DNA of 64,000 bases from Roseiarcus sp963737365. Its GTDB lineage: Bacteria; Pseudomonadota; Alphaproteobacteria; Rhizobiales; Beijerinckiaceae. The position numbers and the translations under genes were made by a program. The stretch spans positions 186,001 through 250,000 of the forward strand of contig CAVTSD010000005.1 of NCBI GenBank assembly GCA_963737365.1, written 5' to 3'. The notes below the pieces were generated by a model, which ran no database searches, was not told the DNA's origin, and saw only the letters and a list, made by a program, of their open reading frames with translations. Below, piece after piece: positions 43,803-53,313 of the stretch (the stretch's first letter is position 1; each line of letters begins with the position of its first letter).

Positions 43803-44153
43803 TCAATACCGCAACGCCTGGCGGCACGACGCCAACGGCGCCGGGGCAAGCCAGCTCATCTCGGGATCTGCGTCGCTCTCGTCCAATTCGACGCCATGTT
43901 CGAGAATGTACCTTAGGCCGGAAAGGATCGGCTGGTCGGCGCCGCGGGTCGCCTCGCCGACGCCCTCCCAGTCTCGCGCCTCTGCGACGCGGGAAAAGCG
44001 ACGAACGAGGCCGGCCGCGAACAGGCCACTGGTCAAATTCCGTTTTGCCGCATCACGCGAAACGCGTCGCGCGAGATCGCCGCCGATCGAGGCGACAGCC
44101 GCATGGGCGACGTGCGGATTGGAGCAGGTCCGGACGATCTCGCGAACGATCAT
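43803..44153 (-). CDS. Small soluble protein of unknown function
   Basis: A 116-residue, probably helical protein (AHAAVASIGGDLARRVSRDA, LFAAGLVRRFSRVAEARDW, LSGLRYILEHGVELDESDAD). No family recognised. Coding is supported by composition and by an ATG about nine bases after AAGGAA. It stands alone between xylB and a long intergenic stretch. Confidence 0.5.
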   Translation of the reverse strand: MIVREIVRTCSNPHVAHAAVASIGGDLARRVSRDAAKRNLTSGLFAAGLVRRFSRVAEARDWEGVGEATRGADQPILSGLRYILEHGVELDESDADPEMSWLAPAPLASCRQALRY

Positions 44154-44597
44154 GAGCGGCGTTCCTTTTCACTGGGCCGTACTAGATCTTATGCCAATCG
44201 AATTTGTTCTCAACGTGTCATTGCTCTAGAAAACTCTTTTCGGCTTGCGAAAGTCAACGTTTAAGTTGCCTGATGTCAGCAATTTGTCACAAATTCGCGT
44301 GTGCGCTGCGGCATGAACTGGACTTTTGTTCTCAGAGCGCCACAATCGTTCTAAATAACTTGCTTGGCGCAACTATATACAACCGCGGTCGCTCAGTACG
44401 GCCGATCTACGTTACTGCGAGTTGCCGCAATAGATGCGATGTTTATCGCTTCGCGCAAGATTTGAGCAGTCTCGAGCCCCGCGCCGCGTTCGTGTTCCAA
44501 GTCGGACTAAAGCAGGCCCCTGGCGCGCCGCTCGCGCGACGGGCCGGTTTCCTCACAGCAGTCGACCGGAACTTTTTCGAACTGGTGAGCGGCCTAT
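44154..44597. other. Intergenic region of about 445 bp, no gene supported
   Basis: Less G+C-rich than average. A 140-codon frame on the plus strand (44204-44626) has cysteine- and arginine-rich, non-protein-like composition and overlaps the end of the next gene, so it is not called. No clear repeat or hairpin. Confidence 0.4.
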
Positions 44598-45383
44598 TCA
44601 ACGCGCGGCGGAAACCTGCTCAATGAAATCGCGGATGTGTCCTTCGATTTCACTGCCCGGCAGGCCGTAGCGCGATTGGGCGTCGGCCAGGCCGAGATTG
44701 CCGCTGATGACGAAGGCGCGCAGCCCTTTGCGGGCGAAGGCTACGGCCTGATCCCCGCTGAGGCCGCCGACGACCTGCACGGACGCCCGGTCGGCCACAC
44801 GCTCGAAAACCGCACACGCCACGTCGTGCAGGTAGGCGCTTTGAAACAGGGCCGGATCGGCCCGCCGGGCGTCGTATTGCAGGTGAATGCCGACTCCGTC
44901 CACGCCGGCTTCGAGCATGCGCTTCGCCGTCTCGACCGCTTGGTCGCCCGGTCCCTGCATAGGCAGGAGGATGTCAGCAAAGGCAAGCCTCGGGATTGCC
45001 GGGTCGGCCTTACGGAACGTGTCGCGCAAGGCGCACACGGCCTTGGCCGTCGCCTCGCCAGCCAAAGCGAGGAAGTCGATGATGTTGCCGCCGCCGCTGT
45101 AAACCGCGCTCGCCTCCCCCTCGCCGCCGTCCATGGTCTTCATATCGGCGAGCAGCAAAGCCTTGGGAAACCGCTGCCGGAAGATCGGGACAACGTTGCG
45201 GACGCCCTCGTATTTCAAGAGCGGCGTCCCGAGCTCCACGACAGTCACGCCCGCTTTAAGCGCTGCTTCCGCGACTGCGAGTCCCTGCGAAACGTGGGCG
45301 GTGTCGACGGAGATCTGGAACGTGAACCTATCGCGAAACAGGGAGCGAACGCGGTTCGATTCGCTGGGGACGTCATTGACCAT
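44598..45383 (-). CDS. 3-hexulose-6-phosphate synthase-like protein (HUMPS/OMP decarboxylase superfamily)
   Basis: A 261-residue TIM-barrel protein. The superfamily phosphate/metal motif DxKxxD appears as ADMKTMDGGEGEA, which with VVELGTPLLKYEGV and the later VQVVGGLSGDQAVAF and AFVISGNLG is the HPS pattern. HPS condenses formaldehyde with ribulose 5-phosphate. No phosphohexuloisomerase or Fae gene is adjacent; the loop after the DxKxxD motif is longer than in classic HPS (about 210 residues), so a different aldol or decarboxylation reaction is possible. Start is the ATG at 45383; upstream codons in frame look non-coding. Confidence 0.72.
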   Translation of the reverse strand: MVNDVPSESNRVRSLFRDRFTFQISVDTAHVSQGLAVAEAALKAGVTVVELGTPLLKYEGVRNVVPIFRQRFPKALLLADMKTMDGGEGEASAVYSGGGNIIDFLALAGEATAKAVCALRDTFRKADPAIPRLAFADILLPMQGPGDQAVETAKRMLEAGVDGVGIHLQYDARRADPALFQSAYLHDVACAVFERVADRASVQVVGGLSGDQAVAFARKGLRAFVISGNLGLADAQSRYGLPGSEIEGHIRDFIEQVSAAR

Positions 45384-46221
45384 TTGCGTTGCTTCTCTTG
45401 GTTGATTGTCGCTGCCGATGGAAAGCCTCGATGCGGCTCGCATTCGCATGAATTCGCATCACACTACTCGTGTGCCGGCTCTGTCGCTCCCCCCCGATTG
45501 GCTTGCCGATTTCGCCCTCCCCAACTCTGCCTTTGCACAACCGAAGCTAACACACGCCATCGACCAGTCATGCCATCGACGAAGCGACCCGATCTGCGTA
45601 TTGGCGGAATTGGAGGCTGACGGCGGCGGCATGCGCGAATTTGGCAGCGCTGGAGAGGAACTCCACGCGCGCCGCGACATCTTAACGTTAAGTTCGTCGC
45701 GATGAGGAAAGTTACGGCGCTGAGCGGACGAAGCACTCCGCAAAGCCGGACTCAAGACCAGAAGCCGGGGTTAGACTAGGCATCCCGCCTTCATAGATTT
45801 ATGGATATTATGAGTTCTTGAAATAGCTGGCCCATTATACATGCATAATTGTGACCCGGTCATGTATCGAGGAAGCGTGCGTTGAAGACGGGCTTGCCAT
45901 TCGAGGCCTTATAGTACATCATCTGCGAAGACAGTAGTTCACGTCGTGGTCCAGGGGCAACCGGTTGAGACCGCTCACATTTCTTCAAAGACCGGAAGTT
46001 GCGACGGTCGAGACAGGTTCGCGTCAATCCGGGCCCCTGGCCACACAAGCTGGCGCCGCGTCGGGTCTATCCAATCGGGCTCCGCAACTCCCGGCGGCCG
46101 TCCCTAAAACGTTCATTTCCGATCCTGGCGATCTTGTCGCGCGCGCCTGCGCGATCCTCTTGGAGGAAACCACCACTCGAGATCAACGCGGCGCCGCGAC
46201 GTATTCTGGCAGCGTTGGGTT
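45384..46221. other. Intergenic region of about 840 bp
   Basis: No supported gene. It separates two divergent units and should include the promoter of the encapsulin operon. An imperfect A+T-rich palindrome TTATACATGCATAA lies near 45834. A short minus-strand frame ends in a protein-like string (MMYYKASNGKPVFNARFLDT, ending at 45860) that may be a gene remnant. Confidence 0.4.
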
Positions 46222-49200
46222 ATGAAATGCGCGACTTGCGGCTTCGAAAACGCGGCCGCCGCGCGTTTCTGCGGCGGCTGTGGCAAAGAGTTCGGAGCCG
46301 GAGGGAGTGGGGAACCGCAAGCAGAACGAAGGCACGTATGCGTTCTGTTTTGCGATCTCGTCGGCTCCACGCAGCTCTCTCAGCAGCTCGATGCTGAAGA
46401 TTTTCGCGTTGCGCTCGGGGCCTACCAGCAAGCGTGCGAAGCCGTTGTCGTTCGCAACCAAGGCTTCATCGCCCAATACCGCGGAGACAGCATCGACGTG
46501 TATTTTGGCTACCCGCTCGCGCACGAGGACGACACGTCCCGCGTCGTCCGATGCGGCCTCGAAATGGTTGAAGCCGTCTCGCGGCTCGCAGCTGAGACAA
46601 AGATCGATCTTCAGGTGCGCATCGGGATCCACTGCGGGCGGGTCGTCGTTGGCGCCATGGCAGGCCCCAACAGGTCCGAACGTTGGGCGATCGGCGACAC
46701 GCCTAACATCGCCGCGCGCGTCCAGGCCGAGGCCGCTCCCGGCGAGGTTGTTATCTCAGATTCGCTCCATCGGCTTCTGCCGGGCAGCTTTATGGTCGAG
46801 CCTCTCGGGTTTCGTAAGCTCAAAGGGGTCGACCGCGTCGTTGAGCTGTTCAAGGTAGTCGCCCTAGGCGGTCAGGCGGCCGGTCTGAATGTCCCGCGCA
46901 CGCCGTTTCTCGGCCGCATCCCTCAGCGCGCACGCATCAAGGACGCATGGGAGTCCGCGAAATTGGGCGAGCCTCAGTTCATTCTGTTGCGCGGAGAGCC
47001 GGGCATTGGCAAGTCGCGCCTGGTCGAGGTGGTCCGGGCCGATCTTGCCGACGAGCACACCGATGTCGTGGTGGGCCACTGCATCCCGATCGCGACCGCC
47101 ACAGCTCTCCATCCGATAACGGAACTGATCAAGCTGCGGCTCGGGTTCGAGAGCGCCCCGGCGGACAAACGGGTGGAGCGCATCGCAAAGCGGGTGGCGG
47201 AACGGGGGCTCGACCCGACCGAGGCCGTGCCGCTCATCGCGGCCATTCTCTCGGTCCCCGTCGATCCCGTACAATGGCCCGCGCCAAACTTGTCTCCGGT
47301 GCGCGCGCGTCAGCGAACAATGGAGATCCTGATTGGGTGGTTGTCGGGTCTCACGCTGGACGGCCCCGCCCTGCTGATTTTTGAAGATCTCCATTGGGCC
47401 GACCCTTCCACAATTGAACTGCTGCGCCAATTCGTCGCGTCGCCTCAGAAGACTCGAATGATGGCGCTGCTTACCGCGCGACCCGAGTTCAAGCCGCCGT
47501 GGGAGCCCGGGGCGAACATCACGGAGATTGAGCTCGACGCTCTCAGTTCGGGGGAAATTGAGACCTTCATCCGAAAGGTCGCTATGGACAAACCGCTGCC
47601 GCCCAGCGTCGCTTGGCAAATCAAGGAGCGAGCGGCAGGAAACCCTCTATTTCTCGAGGAGATTACCCGTTCGGTCACAGAATCAGGCGCGCTCGTGGCG
47701 CGGGACGATTCGTGGGAGTTGGTGAACGCGTTGTCCGAAGGGGACATGCCCAATTCGATGGCGGCGTCGCTCATGTCCCGTATCGATCGCCTCGGCGAAG
47801 CGCGCCCCTTATTTCAGCTCGGCGCGACGGTCGGGCGGGAGTTCTCGCGCGATCTCCTGCTTGCAGTCGCCGAGTTGCCTGAGGAGACCGTCCTTTCGCA
47901 GCTCGACACAATGGTGGACTCGGGTCTCATCTTTCGACATGGCTATGAATCGCCAACCTACGTTTTCAAGCACGCCCTCATTCGTGACGCGGCGTACGAT
48001 TCCCTGCTTCGCACCACCCGACAACGTTACCACGCAAGGATCGCGGAGGCGCTGGTCGCTCGTTTCCCCGAGTCCGTGCAGGGCCGGCCCGAACTCCTCG
48101 CGCACCATCTCTCGGGCGCCGGGCGCCACGCGGACGCTGCGACCCATTGGGAGGCCGCCGCTGACTACGCGGCCAAGCGCAGCGCCGCGAAGGAAGCGGT
48201 GTCCCATCTCCGGCGCGCGCTGTCCGACATCGAAAGGCTGCCTGACGAGCGGACCCGCATGGAACGCGAGCTTTCAGTCCTCGCAGCTCTCGCCCCGGTG
48301 CTGAGCGCCGTCGCTGGATGGGCGGCCCCTGAGGTCGGGGAGGTCTGCAAGCGGGCGATCGAGCTTGCGCAAAGGCTAGGCGCGCACGAACAGCTGGGGG
48401 CCCCCCTCTGGGTGCTCTGGACCAATCAATTTGTCGGCGGCCGGCTGGACGAGGCGGTGGAAACCGCCGCCAAGGTTTCCGCCCTGGCGGCCGCCGCCAA
48501 GGACCCGACGCTGATCGCCATCGGCCACGACGCATCGACCTACACGCGCTTCTATCGTGGCGAATATGACGTGGCGATCGCCGAGGCCCGGGTCGGCCTT
48601 CGAGCCTGCTCGATCGAGATGGATGCGGACATCACGAACCGCTTCCAGATCTCCGCTAGGGGCAGCATGCTGATCACCCTCGCCGGCTCGTTATGGATGC
48701 AAGGCAGGCAGGACGAGGCCCTCGCCGCCGCGAACGAGCTGATCGCTTACGCCCGCCGGCTCGAGCATCGGCCGAGCGCGACAACCTCTCTCGCTACAGC
48801 AATGTTCTTCTACTTTTACGACCGTAACTGGGAGCGCCTTTTCGCGATCGCCGACGAGGTTTACCGCAGTTCCGAAGCGGAGGGGTTCGCTATGTGGACG
48901 GCGAATGCCGGCCTCCACCGCGGCCGCGCTCGAATCGGCCTTGGCGACGTCGACAGCGGCGTGGCCGAGGTGATGGAGTGGAGCGCGCTCTTCCGGCAGA
49001 CGGGCTCCGGGGTCATCGAAGGATCGGCTACGAGCATGGCGTGCGAGGCGATGCACCTGGCCGGCCGCTCGGAGGAAGCCCTGGTCGTGAGCCGCGAAGG
49101 AGAACTCCGCGCAAAGGCCGGCCACGTCGGGGCGATGATGCCGGAAATATACCGCACGCGTGGAGACGTTCTCAGAGATCTCGGTCGCGCGGGCCAGGCG

Positions 49201-49452
49201 GAAGACGCCTATAGCATGGCGGTTGACCGCGCGCGCGCACAAGGAGCGGTTTCTCTCGAGCTGCGCGCATTGACCTCGTTGCTCGACTTCAAAGTCTACC
49301 GCGGCGATCAGGAAGATCTGACGGCGCAGATGAGGCAAACCCTGAGCGCGATGATTTGCAAACCCGACCAGCCCGACTTCGCAGCCGCGCGGCGTTCGCT
49401 GGCCCGCGCGGAAGCCCAAACGTCACGTCCGAAGGAGCCGTCTCGTCCGTGA
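46222..49452 (+). CDS. Class III nucleotide cyclase fused to AAA ATPase and TPR-like region
   Basis: A 1076-residue signalling protein. A zinc ribbon (Cys3-x2-Cys6 and Cys17-x2-Cys20) precedes a class III cyclase domain (about 38-215) with the first metal Asp in VLFCDLVGST, the second in YRGDSIDVYFGYP and the transition-state Asn/Arg in GDTPNIAARVQAEA. Next come a P-loop ATPase (LLRGEPGIGKSRLV, about 257-270; Walker B LLIFEDLHWADPS) and a long helical repeat region to the C-terminus. This architecture is common in rhizobial adenylate cyclases thought to sense protein or ligand partners. It heads the encapsulin operon: its TGA overlaps the next GTG by four bases. Confidence 0.9.
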   Translation: MKCATCGFENAAAARFCGGCGKEFGAGGSGEPQAERRHVCVLFCDLVGSTQLSQQLDAEDFRVALGAYQQACEAVVVRNQGFIAQYRGDSIDVYFGYPLAHEDDTSRVVRCGLEMVEAVSRLAAETKIDLQVRIGIHCGRVVVGAMAGPNRSERWAIGDTPNIAARVQAEAAPGEVVISDSLHRLLPGSFMVEPLGFRKLKGVDRVVELFKVVALGGQAAGLNVPRTPFLGRIPQRARIKDAWESAKLGEPQFILLRGEPGIGKSRLVEVVRADLADEHTDVVVGHCIPIATATALHPITELIKLRLGFESAPADKRVERIAKRVAERGLDPTEAVPLIAAILSVPVDPVQWPAPNLSPVRARQRTMEILIGWLSGLTLDGPALLIFEDLHWADPSTIELLRQFVASPQKTRMMALLTARPEFKPPWEPGANITEIELDALSSGEIETFIRKVAMDKPLPPSVAWQIKERAAGNPLFLEEITRSVTESGALVARDDSWELVNALSEGDMPNSMAASLMSRIDRLGEARPLFQLGATVGREFSRDLLLAVAELPEETVLSQLDTMVDSGLIFRHGYESPTYVFKHALIRDAAYDSLLRTTRQRYHARIAEALVARFPESVQGRPELLAHHLSGAGRHADAATHWEAAADYAAKRSAAKEAVSHLRRALSDIERLPDERTRMERELSVLAALAPVLSAVAGWAAPEVGEVCKRAIELAQRLGAHEQLGAPLWVLWTNQFVGGRLDEAVETAAKVSALAAAAKDPTLIAIGHDASTYTRFYRGEYDVAIAEARVGLRACSIEMDADITNRFQISARGSMLITLAGSLWMQGRQDEALAAANELIAYARRLEHRPSATTSLATAMFFYFYDRNWERLFAIADEVYRSSEAEGFAMWTANAGLHRGRARIGLGDVDSGVAEVMEWSALFRQTGSGVIEGSATSMACEAMHLAGRSEEALVVSREGELRAKAGHVGAMMPEIYRTRGDVLRDLGRAGQAEDAYSMAVDRARAQGAVSLELRALTSLLDFKVYRGDQEDLTAQMRQTLSAMICKPDQPDFAAARRSLARAEAQTSRPKEPSRP

Positions 49453-50426
49453 GCGAAAGGCCGACAGATTCCATCCTGCGGCTCCCACTCGGAAGTGTCT
49501 CTGGTGTTCCGCATTCGCTCTCCGATTCGATCCTGCAGGCGCTTGACGGCTCCAAGCTGCGGTGGGGAGGAGCGAACACGGCCGAACCGATGACGCTCAC
49601 GCATGCCGGCGCGCCAGCTTCCATTGCGGTCACCGTTTCGCCGGTGCGCCCCGGCCACGCCGTCACGGTGGATTATCGGGTGAACGGAGGTCCGATCCGC
49701 GAGACGACCGCGCAGCCCGATTATTGCCTCCAAGCCTTCGGCGAGCGCATATTCCGCGCTGGGTTTCCCGCCCCGCTCGACGGATTGGTGGAGTTTCTGC
49801 CGGTGCTGCGCTTCGCGGGCCAGCCGATCTCTCCCCGGCTCGCCAACTCTGTCGAGCCCTCCCGGTTCCAGTTTAGCTGTACGGCCGCGAACGACACATC
49901 GGCGCCGACGCTGAACCCGTTGAGCGGCCCTTCGACGCCGGAACCCTGCTGGAACTGGAAGACAACGTTCGTCGCTTCGCTCAAGGCGTCGTTAAGCGAG
50001 CAGTTGATTGGGCTTGTGCCGGACGGCCTACGGATGAATTGGTATGTCACGGACGGAAGCTTCGCCGGCCCTGACGTCAGCGGCGTCGTGCTGCCTGGCT
50101 CCGGCGACTGGATGCGGATCCGCGAGGACGGGGTTGCGCTCGTGAATGTGCGGGCTTCCCTACAGACATCGGACGGGGCTCGAATTTATGCCACCTATGG
50201 CGGGGTCCTCGACCTCGGGCCGGACGGTTATGCTGGCGCGGTTCGCGGCGAGTTTCCCTCGTTCCCGCCGGTCGTCGTCAGTCCGGTCTTCCAAACGTCG
50301 GACACACGGTATAGCTGGCTCAACCGGCTCCAATGCACCGGCGTCGGCAGAGTTGACACGGCAACGCGCAGTTATGAACTTGACATCTATAGCGTTGAGG
50401 TCGGACGACGTCGCTGGGCCGGTTGA
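49449..50426 (+). CDS. DUF3237-domain protein with N-terminal extension
   Basis: A 325-residue protein; GTG 49449 overlaps the cyclase stop (GTGA). The C-terminal part (about 178-320) is a DUF3237 beta-barrel: FVASLKASLSEQLIGLVPDG, LVNVRASLQTSDGARIYATY, GGVLDLGPDG, VSPVFQTSDTRYSWLNRLQ, CTGVGRVDTATRSYELDIYS. The N-terminal 170 residues form a separate beta-rich domain (ASIAVTVSPVRPGHAVTVDY) that I do not recognise. No catalytic motif. Position just before the encapsulin makes it a cargo or accessory candidate. Confidence 0.72.
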   Translation: MSERPTDSILRLPLGSVSGVPHSLSDSILQALDGSKLRWGGANTAEPMTLTHAGAPASIAVTVSPVRPGHAVTVDYRVNGGPIRETTAQPDYCLQAFGERIFRAGFPAPLDGLVEFLPVLRFAGQPISPRLANSVEPSRFQFSCTAANDTSAPTLNPLSGPSTPEPCWNWKTTFVASLKASLSEQLIGLVPDGLRMNWYVTDGSFAGPDVSGVVLPGSGDWMRIREDGVALVNVRASLQTSDGARIYATYGGVLDLGPDGYAGAVRGEFPSFPPVVVSPVFQTSDTRYSWLNRLQCTGVGRVDTATRSYELDIYSVEVGRRRWAG

Positions 50427-50494
50427 GAGCCAACACGAATCTTGGGATCGCCCGAACGGGGTCGAGCGACGGGGTTGCAAGCGGGAGGGGCGTC

Positions 50495-51412
50495 ATGAGT
50501 TCAAGTGATCCACAGGTGCCTTGGACTGACGAGCAATGGGCGCTCGTCAGACAGGCGGTTCAAAAAGAAGCGAATCGTTCTCGCGTCGCGGCGACGTTTC
50601 TTCCGCTCTACGGCCCGCTCGCAGGCGACGCCGACTTCGTGAAGAGCGAAGAACTGAACTACATCGATAGCCCGCTTCTCCCGTCGAGAGGCGGCTCTGG
50701 GTCCCAGACGATGTCCATCGACGAACAAAAGACCATTCCATTGACGACATTACAGGTGCGCGTGATTCTGCATGGCGCGCAGATGGCGGATCCGAGACTG
50801 ACGAGCGCTCTGGACATGTTTCGCCGCGCCTCGAACGTGCTCGCCCGACTGGAAGACGCCATCGTGTTTCGGGGGCAGGAGGGCAAAGATCAGGGGCCGC
50901 CTGAAGGGGCGATCAGCGGTCTTAAAAAGATCTGGACCGTCCGGGGCGGACAAAAGTCGGGCGGTTTGTTCGGGGACCTACAAGTCGAACTCGCCAAGAG
51001 AGCTGAAACTGTCGATTCCGGCCAACACTTGGTTCATCAGGTGTCCAAAGCAGTCGGGAAACTCGAAGGCAAAGGCCATTTCGGCCCGTTCGCCGCTGTC
51101 CTCGGCGAGACCCTGTTCGCCGATGCCCAGTCGCCTACCGGCGCACTGGTTCTGCCATCGGACCGCATCATCCCCTTCCTGGGCGGGGGTCCCTTGCTGA
51201 GATCGTCGACGCTTCCGGATGACGAAGGAATCGTGGTGGCGCTCGGCGCCGCGCCGATTGAGCTCGTCGTCGCGACCGATGTTTCGGTCGGTTTTCTGCA
51301 GGTGACGACGGATCCTCTGTTCGTCTTCCGCGTGTTCGAGAAAATCGCGCTTCGGATAAAGGAGCGCGATGCGGTCGCCCATCTCAAGCGCCTCGCCTCT
51401 GTCGCCAAGTAG
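50495..51412 (+). CDS. Encapsulin-type nanocompartment shell protein
   Basis: A 305-residue HK97-fold shell protein (Linocin_M18/encapsulin family). The pattern follows T. maritima encapsulin: WTDEQWALVRQAVQKEA (N-terminal helix), VRVILHGAQMADPRLTSALD (E-loop/P-domain side), LEDAIVFRGQE, GPFAAVLGETLF, then DDEGIVVALGAAPIELVVAT and FLQVTTDPLFVFRVFEKIAL of the A-domain. It is longer than most family 1 shells (about 265) because of an N-terminal stretch and a Gly-rich insertion near 145-165. No cNMP-binding insertion typical of family 2B is seen. GGGAGG lies six bases before the ATG. It would self-assemble into a cytoplasmic shell around neighbours' products. Confidence 0.85.
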   Translation: MSSSDPQVPWTDEQWALVRQAVQKEANRSRVAATFLPLYGPLAGDADFVKSEELNYIDSPLLPSRGGSGSQTMSIDEQKTIPLTTLQVRVILHGAQMADPRLTSALDMFRRASNVLARLEDAIVFRGQEGKDQGPPEGAISGLKKIWTVRGGQKSGGLFGDLQVELAKRAETVDSGQHLVHQVSKAVGKLEGKGHFGPFAAVLGETLFADAQSPTGALVLPSDRIIPFLGGGPLLRSSTLPDDEGIVVALGAAPIELVVATDVSVGFLQVTTDPLFVFRVFEKIALRIKERDAVAHLKRLASVAK

Positions 51413-51435
51413 TCGGCGCGGGGGAAGACGAAAGC

Positions 51436-53313
51436 ATGTCATCGAGGGTCATCGTTCTCGGCGGCGGCGTGGCGGGAATGAGCGCTGCGCATGAACTGGT
51501 CGAGCGCGGCTTCGAGGTGGTCGTCCTTGAGCGGCGCAACATTGCCGGCGGTAAGGCGCGCAGCGTGCCGGTCATCGACGACGGCGCAGGCACAAGCGGC
51601 CATCAACTTGTCGACACAGGCGCCGACTCGCTCAATCACAGGATTCCCGGCGAGCACGGTTTCCGATTTTTTCCAGGCTTCTACAAGCACGTGATCGACA
51701 CGATGCGCCGCATTCCGTCGTTCGACGGACGCAAGGCGGCGGATCACCTCGTCCCGACCACCCGCGCCGCCTTTACGCAATACGGCTTGCCGGCGTTCGA
51801 GGTCCCCACCCTCTTTCCGCGAACGACGCGCGACGCCGGCACGCTGCTCCGCGACGTTCTGCTGCTGTATGGACCCGTTATTGACTTATCGCCACAGGAG
51901 CTCGCGTTTTTCGGCGCAAGGTTCTGGCAGCTTCTGACGACATGCGACGAGCGCCGAATTGAGGAATATGAACGGACAGGCTGGTGGGAGTTCATCGGAG
52001 CGGCGGTGCGCTCGCCGGCGTACCAGAAGTTTCTCGCGACCGGCTTCACACGCTCGCTCGTGGCTTCAAAGGCGGAGACGGCGAGCGCGCGCACCGTCGG
52101 CGACATGTTCGTGCAGATGATGATGACGATCATCAATCCGACCTCGGGGTCATCCGATCGCGTGCTTGACGCGCCCACGAATCTCGCCTGGATCGATCCA
52201 TGGCGGAGCTATCTCGAATCGCGCGGCGTCCAATACGTGATTGACGAGGAGGTGGAGGAGATTTTTTGCGACGGCGCGCGCATCACCGGCGTGACCACAA
52301 GGCATATAAAGGACTGGAAGAGGGGCAAGCGCACGCTCTGGAGCGGCGACCACTACATTGCCGCGCTTCCGATCGAGCGATTTGCTCCCATGATCAACGA
52401 CAGAATGCTCATGGCCGACCCGAGCCTCGCCAACCTGCGCGCTCTAGCCCCGAACGTCGAATGGATGAACGGGGTGCAATTCTACCTCAAGCGCGACGTA
52501 GCGATCACGCACGGCCACGTCATCCACATCGATACGCCGTGGGCGCTCACCAGCATCTCTCAGGTCCAGTTCTGGAGCAGCTTTCCGCCCGATGATTTCG
52601 GCGACGATGACGTCCGGGGCGTGATCTCGGTCGACGTGTCCGACTGGACAAGCCCCGGTTCGACCGGCCGACCGGCTATGGAATGTTCACGTGAGGAGTT
52701 CGTGCGCGAGGCGTGGAGGCAACTGAAACAATCTGTCAACGGAGCGAAGGAGCTCTTGCTCGACGAGGACCTTCATTCCTGGTTTGTCGACCCGGACATC
52801 CGGCTCGACAAAACGCGTCCAGGCTTTTTGCATAACAGCGAGCCGCTCCTCGTGAATTTTGAGAACACCTGGGCCTTGCGGCCTGAGGCGACCACCGCAA
52901 TTCCAAACCTGTTTCTGGCGTCGGACTACGTACGCACCTATACCGACCTGGCGACGATGGAAGGCGCCAACGAGGCCGCCCGGCGCGCGGTCAACGGCAT
53001 CCTCGACGACGTGAAGTTCGTGGGACCGCGCTGCGAGCTTTGGCCGCTGCATCAGTTGGAGCTTCTCGCTCCGTGGCGACTGCATGACGAGATGCGATTT
53101 AAGGCGGGGCTGCCTTGGGATGACTCGCTCGTGCAGATTGCCGAGCGCGCTATCGCGGGGACGCCGCTTCTGGAGCAGGTGAGGCCGCTACTTGTAGCGG
53201 TCGCGCCGTTCGTGAGTTCGATCGCCAAAGCGCTCGACCCTGGCGCCGGGCATGTCGAAGGCGTGACCGAGTTCGACCGGCGTGGACGCGTCGCTCAAGC
53301 GCGCCCTGGTTGA
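51436..53313 (+). CDS. FAD-dependent oxidoreductase of the phytoene desaturase/hydroxysqualene dehydroxylase type
   Basis: A 625-residue flavoprotein. VIVLGGGVAGMSAAHELVER (about 5-24) binds FAD and is followed by the acidic VVVLERRNIAGGKA; the amine-oxidase/desaturase superfamily C-terminal FAD block is NLFLASDYVRTYTDLATMEG (residues near 490). The substrate is probably a hydrophobic isoprenoid by homology and by the adjacent polyprenyl synthase. After the conserved fold ends (about 520) a roughly 100-residue tail follows, ending in a short basic segment; this is unusual and could direct encapsulation. Begins 24 bp after the shell gene. Confidence 0.83.
   Translation: MSSRVIVLGGGVAGMSAAHELVERGFEVVVLERRNIAGGKARSVPVIDDGAGTSGHQLVDTGADSLNHRIPGEHGFRFFPGFYKHVIDTMRRIPSFDGRKAADHLVPTTRAAFTQYGLPAFEVPTLFPRTTRDAGTLLRDVLLLYGPVIDLSPQELAFFGARFWQLLTTCDERRIEEYERTGWWEFIGAAVRSPAYQKFLATGFTRSLVASKAETASARTVGDMFVQMMMTIINPTSGSSDRVLDAPTNLAWIDPWRSYLESRGVQYVIDEEVEEIFCDGARITGVTTRHIKDWKRGKRTLWSGDHYIAALPIERFAPMINDRMLMADPSLANLRALAPNVEWMNGVQFYLKRDVAITHGHVIHIDTPWALTSISQVQFWSSFPPDDFGDDDVRGVISVDVSDWTSPGSTGRPAMECSREEFVREAWRQLKQSVNGAKELLLDEDLHSWFVDPDIRLDKTRPGFLHNSEPLLVNFENTWALRPEATTAIPNLFLASDYVRTYTDLATMEGANEAARRAVNGILDDVKFVGPRCELWPLHQLELLAPWRLHDEMRFKAGLPWDDSLVQIAERAIAGTPLLEQVRPLLVAVAPFVSSIAKALDPGAGHVEGVTEFDRRGRVAQARPG

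Noticed and set aside
44204..44626. A 140-codon plus-strand frame in an intergenic region
   Set aside because: Cys/Arg-rich composition, no SD, and overlap with the end of the hexulose-phosphate-synthase-like gene.
45860..46048. Short minus-strand frame ending in MMYYKASNGKPVFNARFLDT
   Set aside because: The last 20 residues look protein-like, perhaps a gene remnant, but the rest does not and I cannot name a family.
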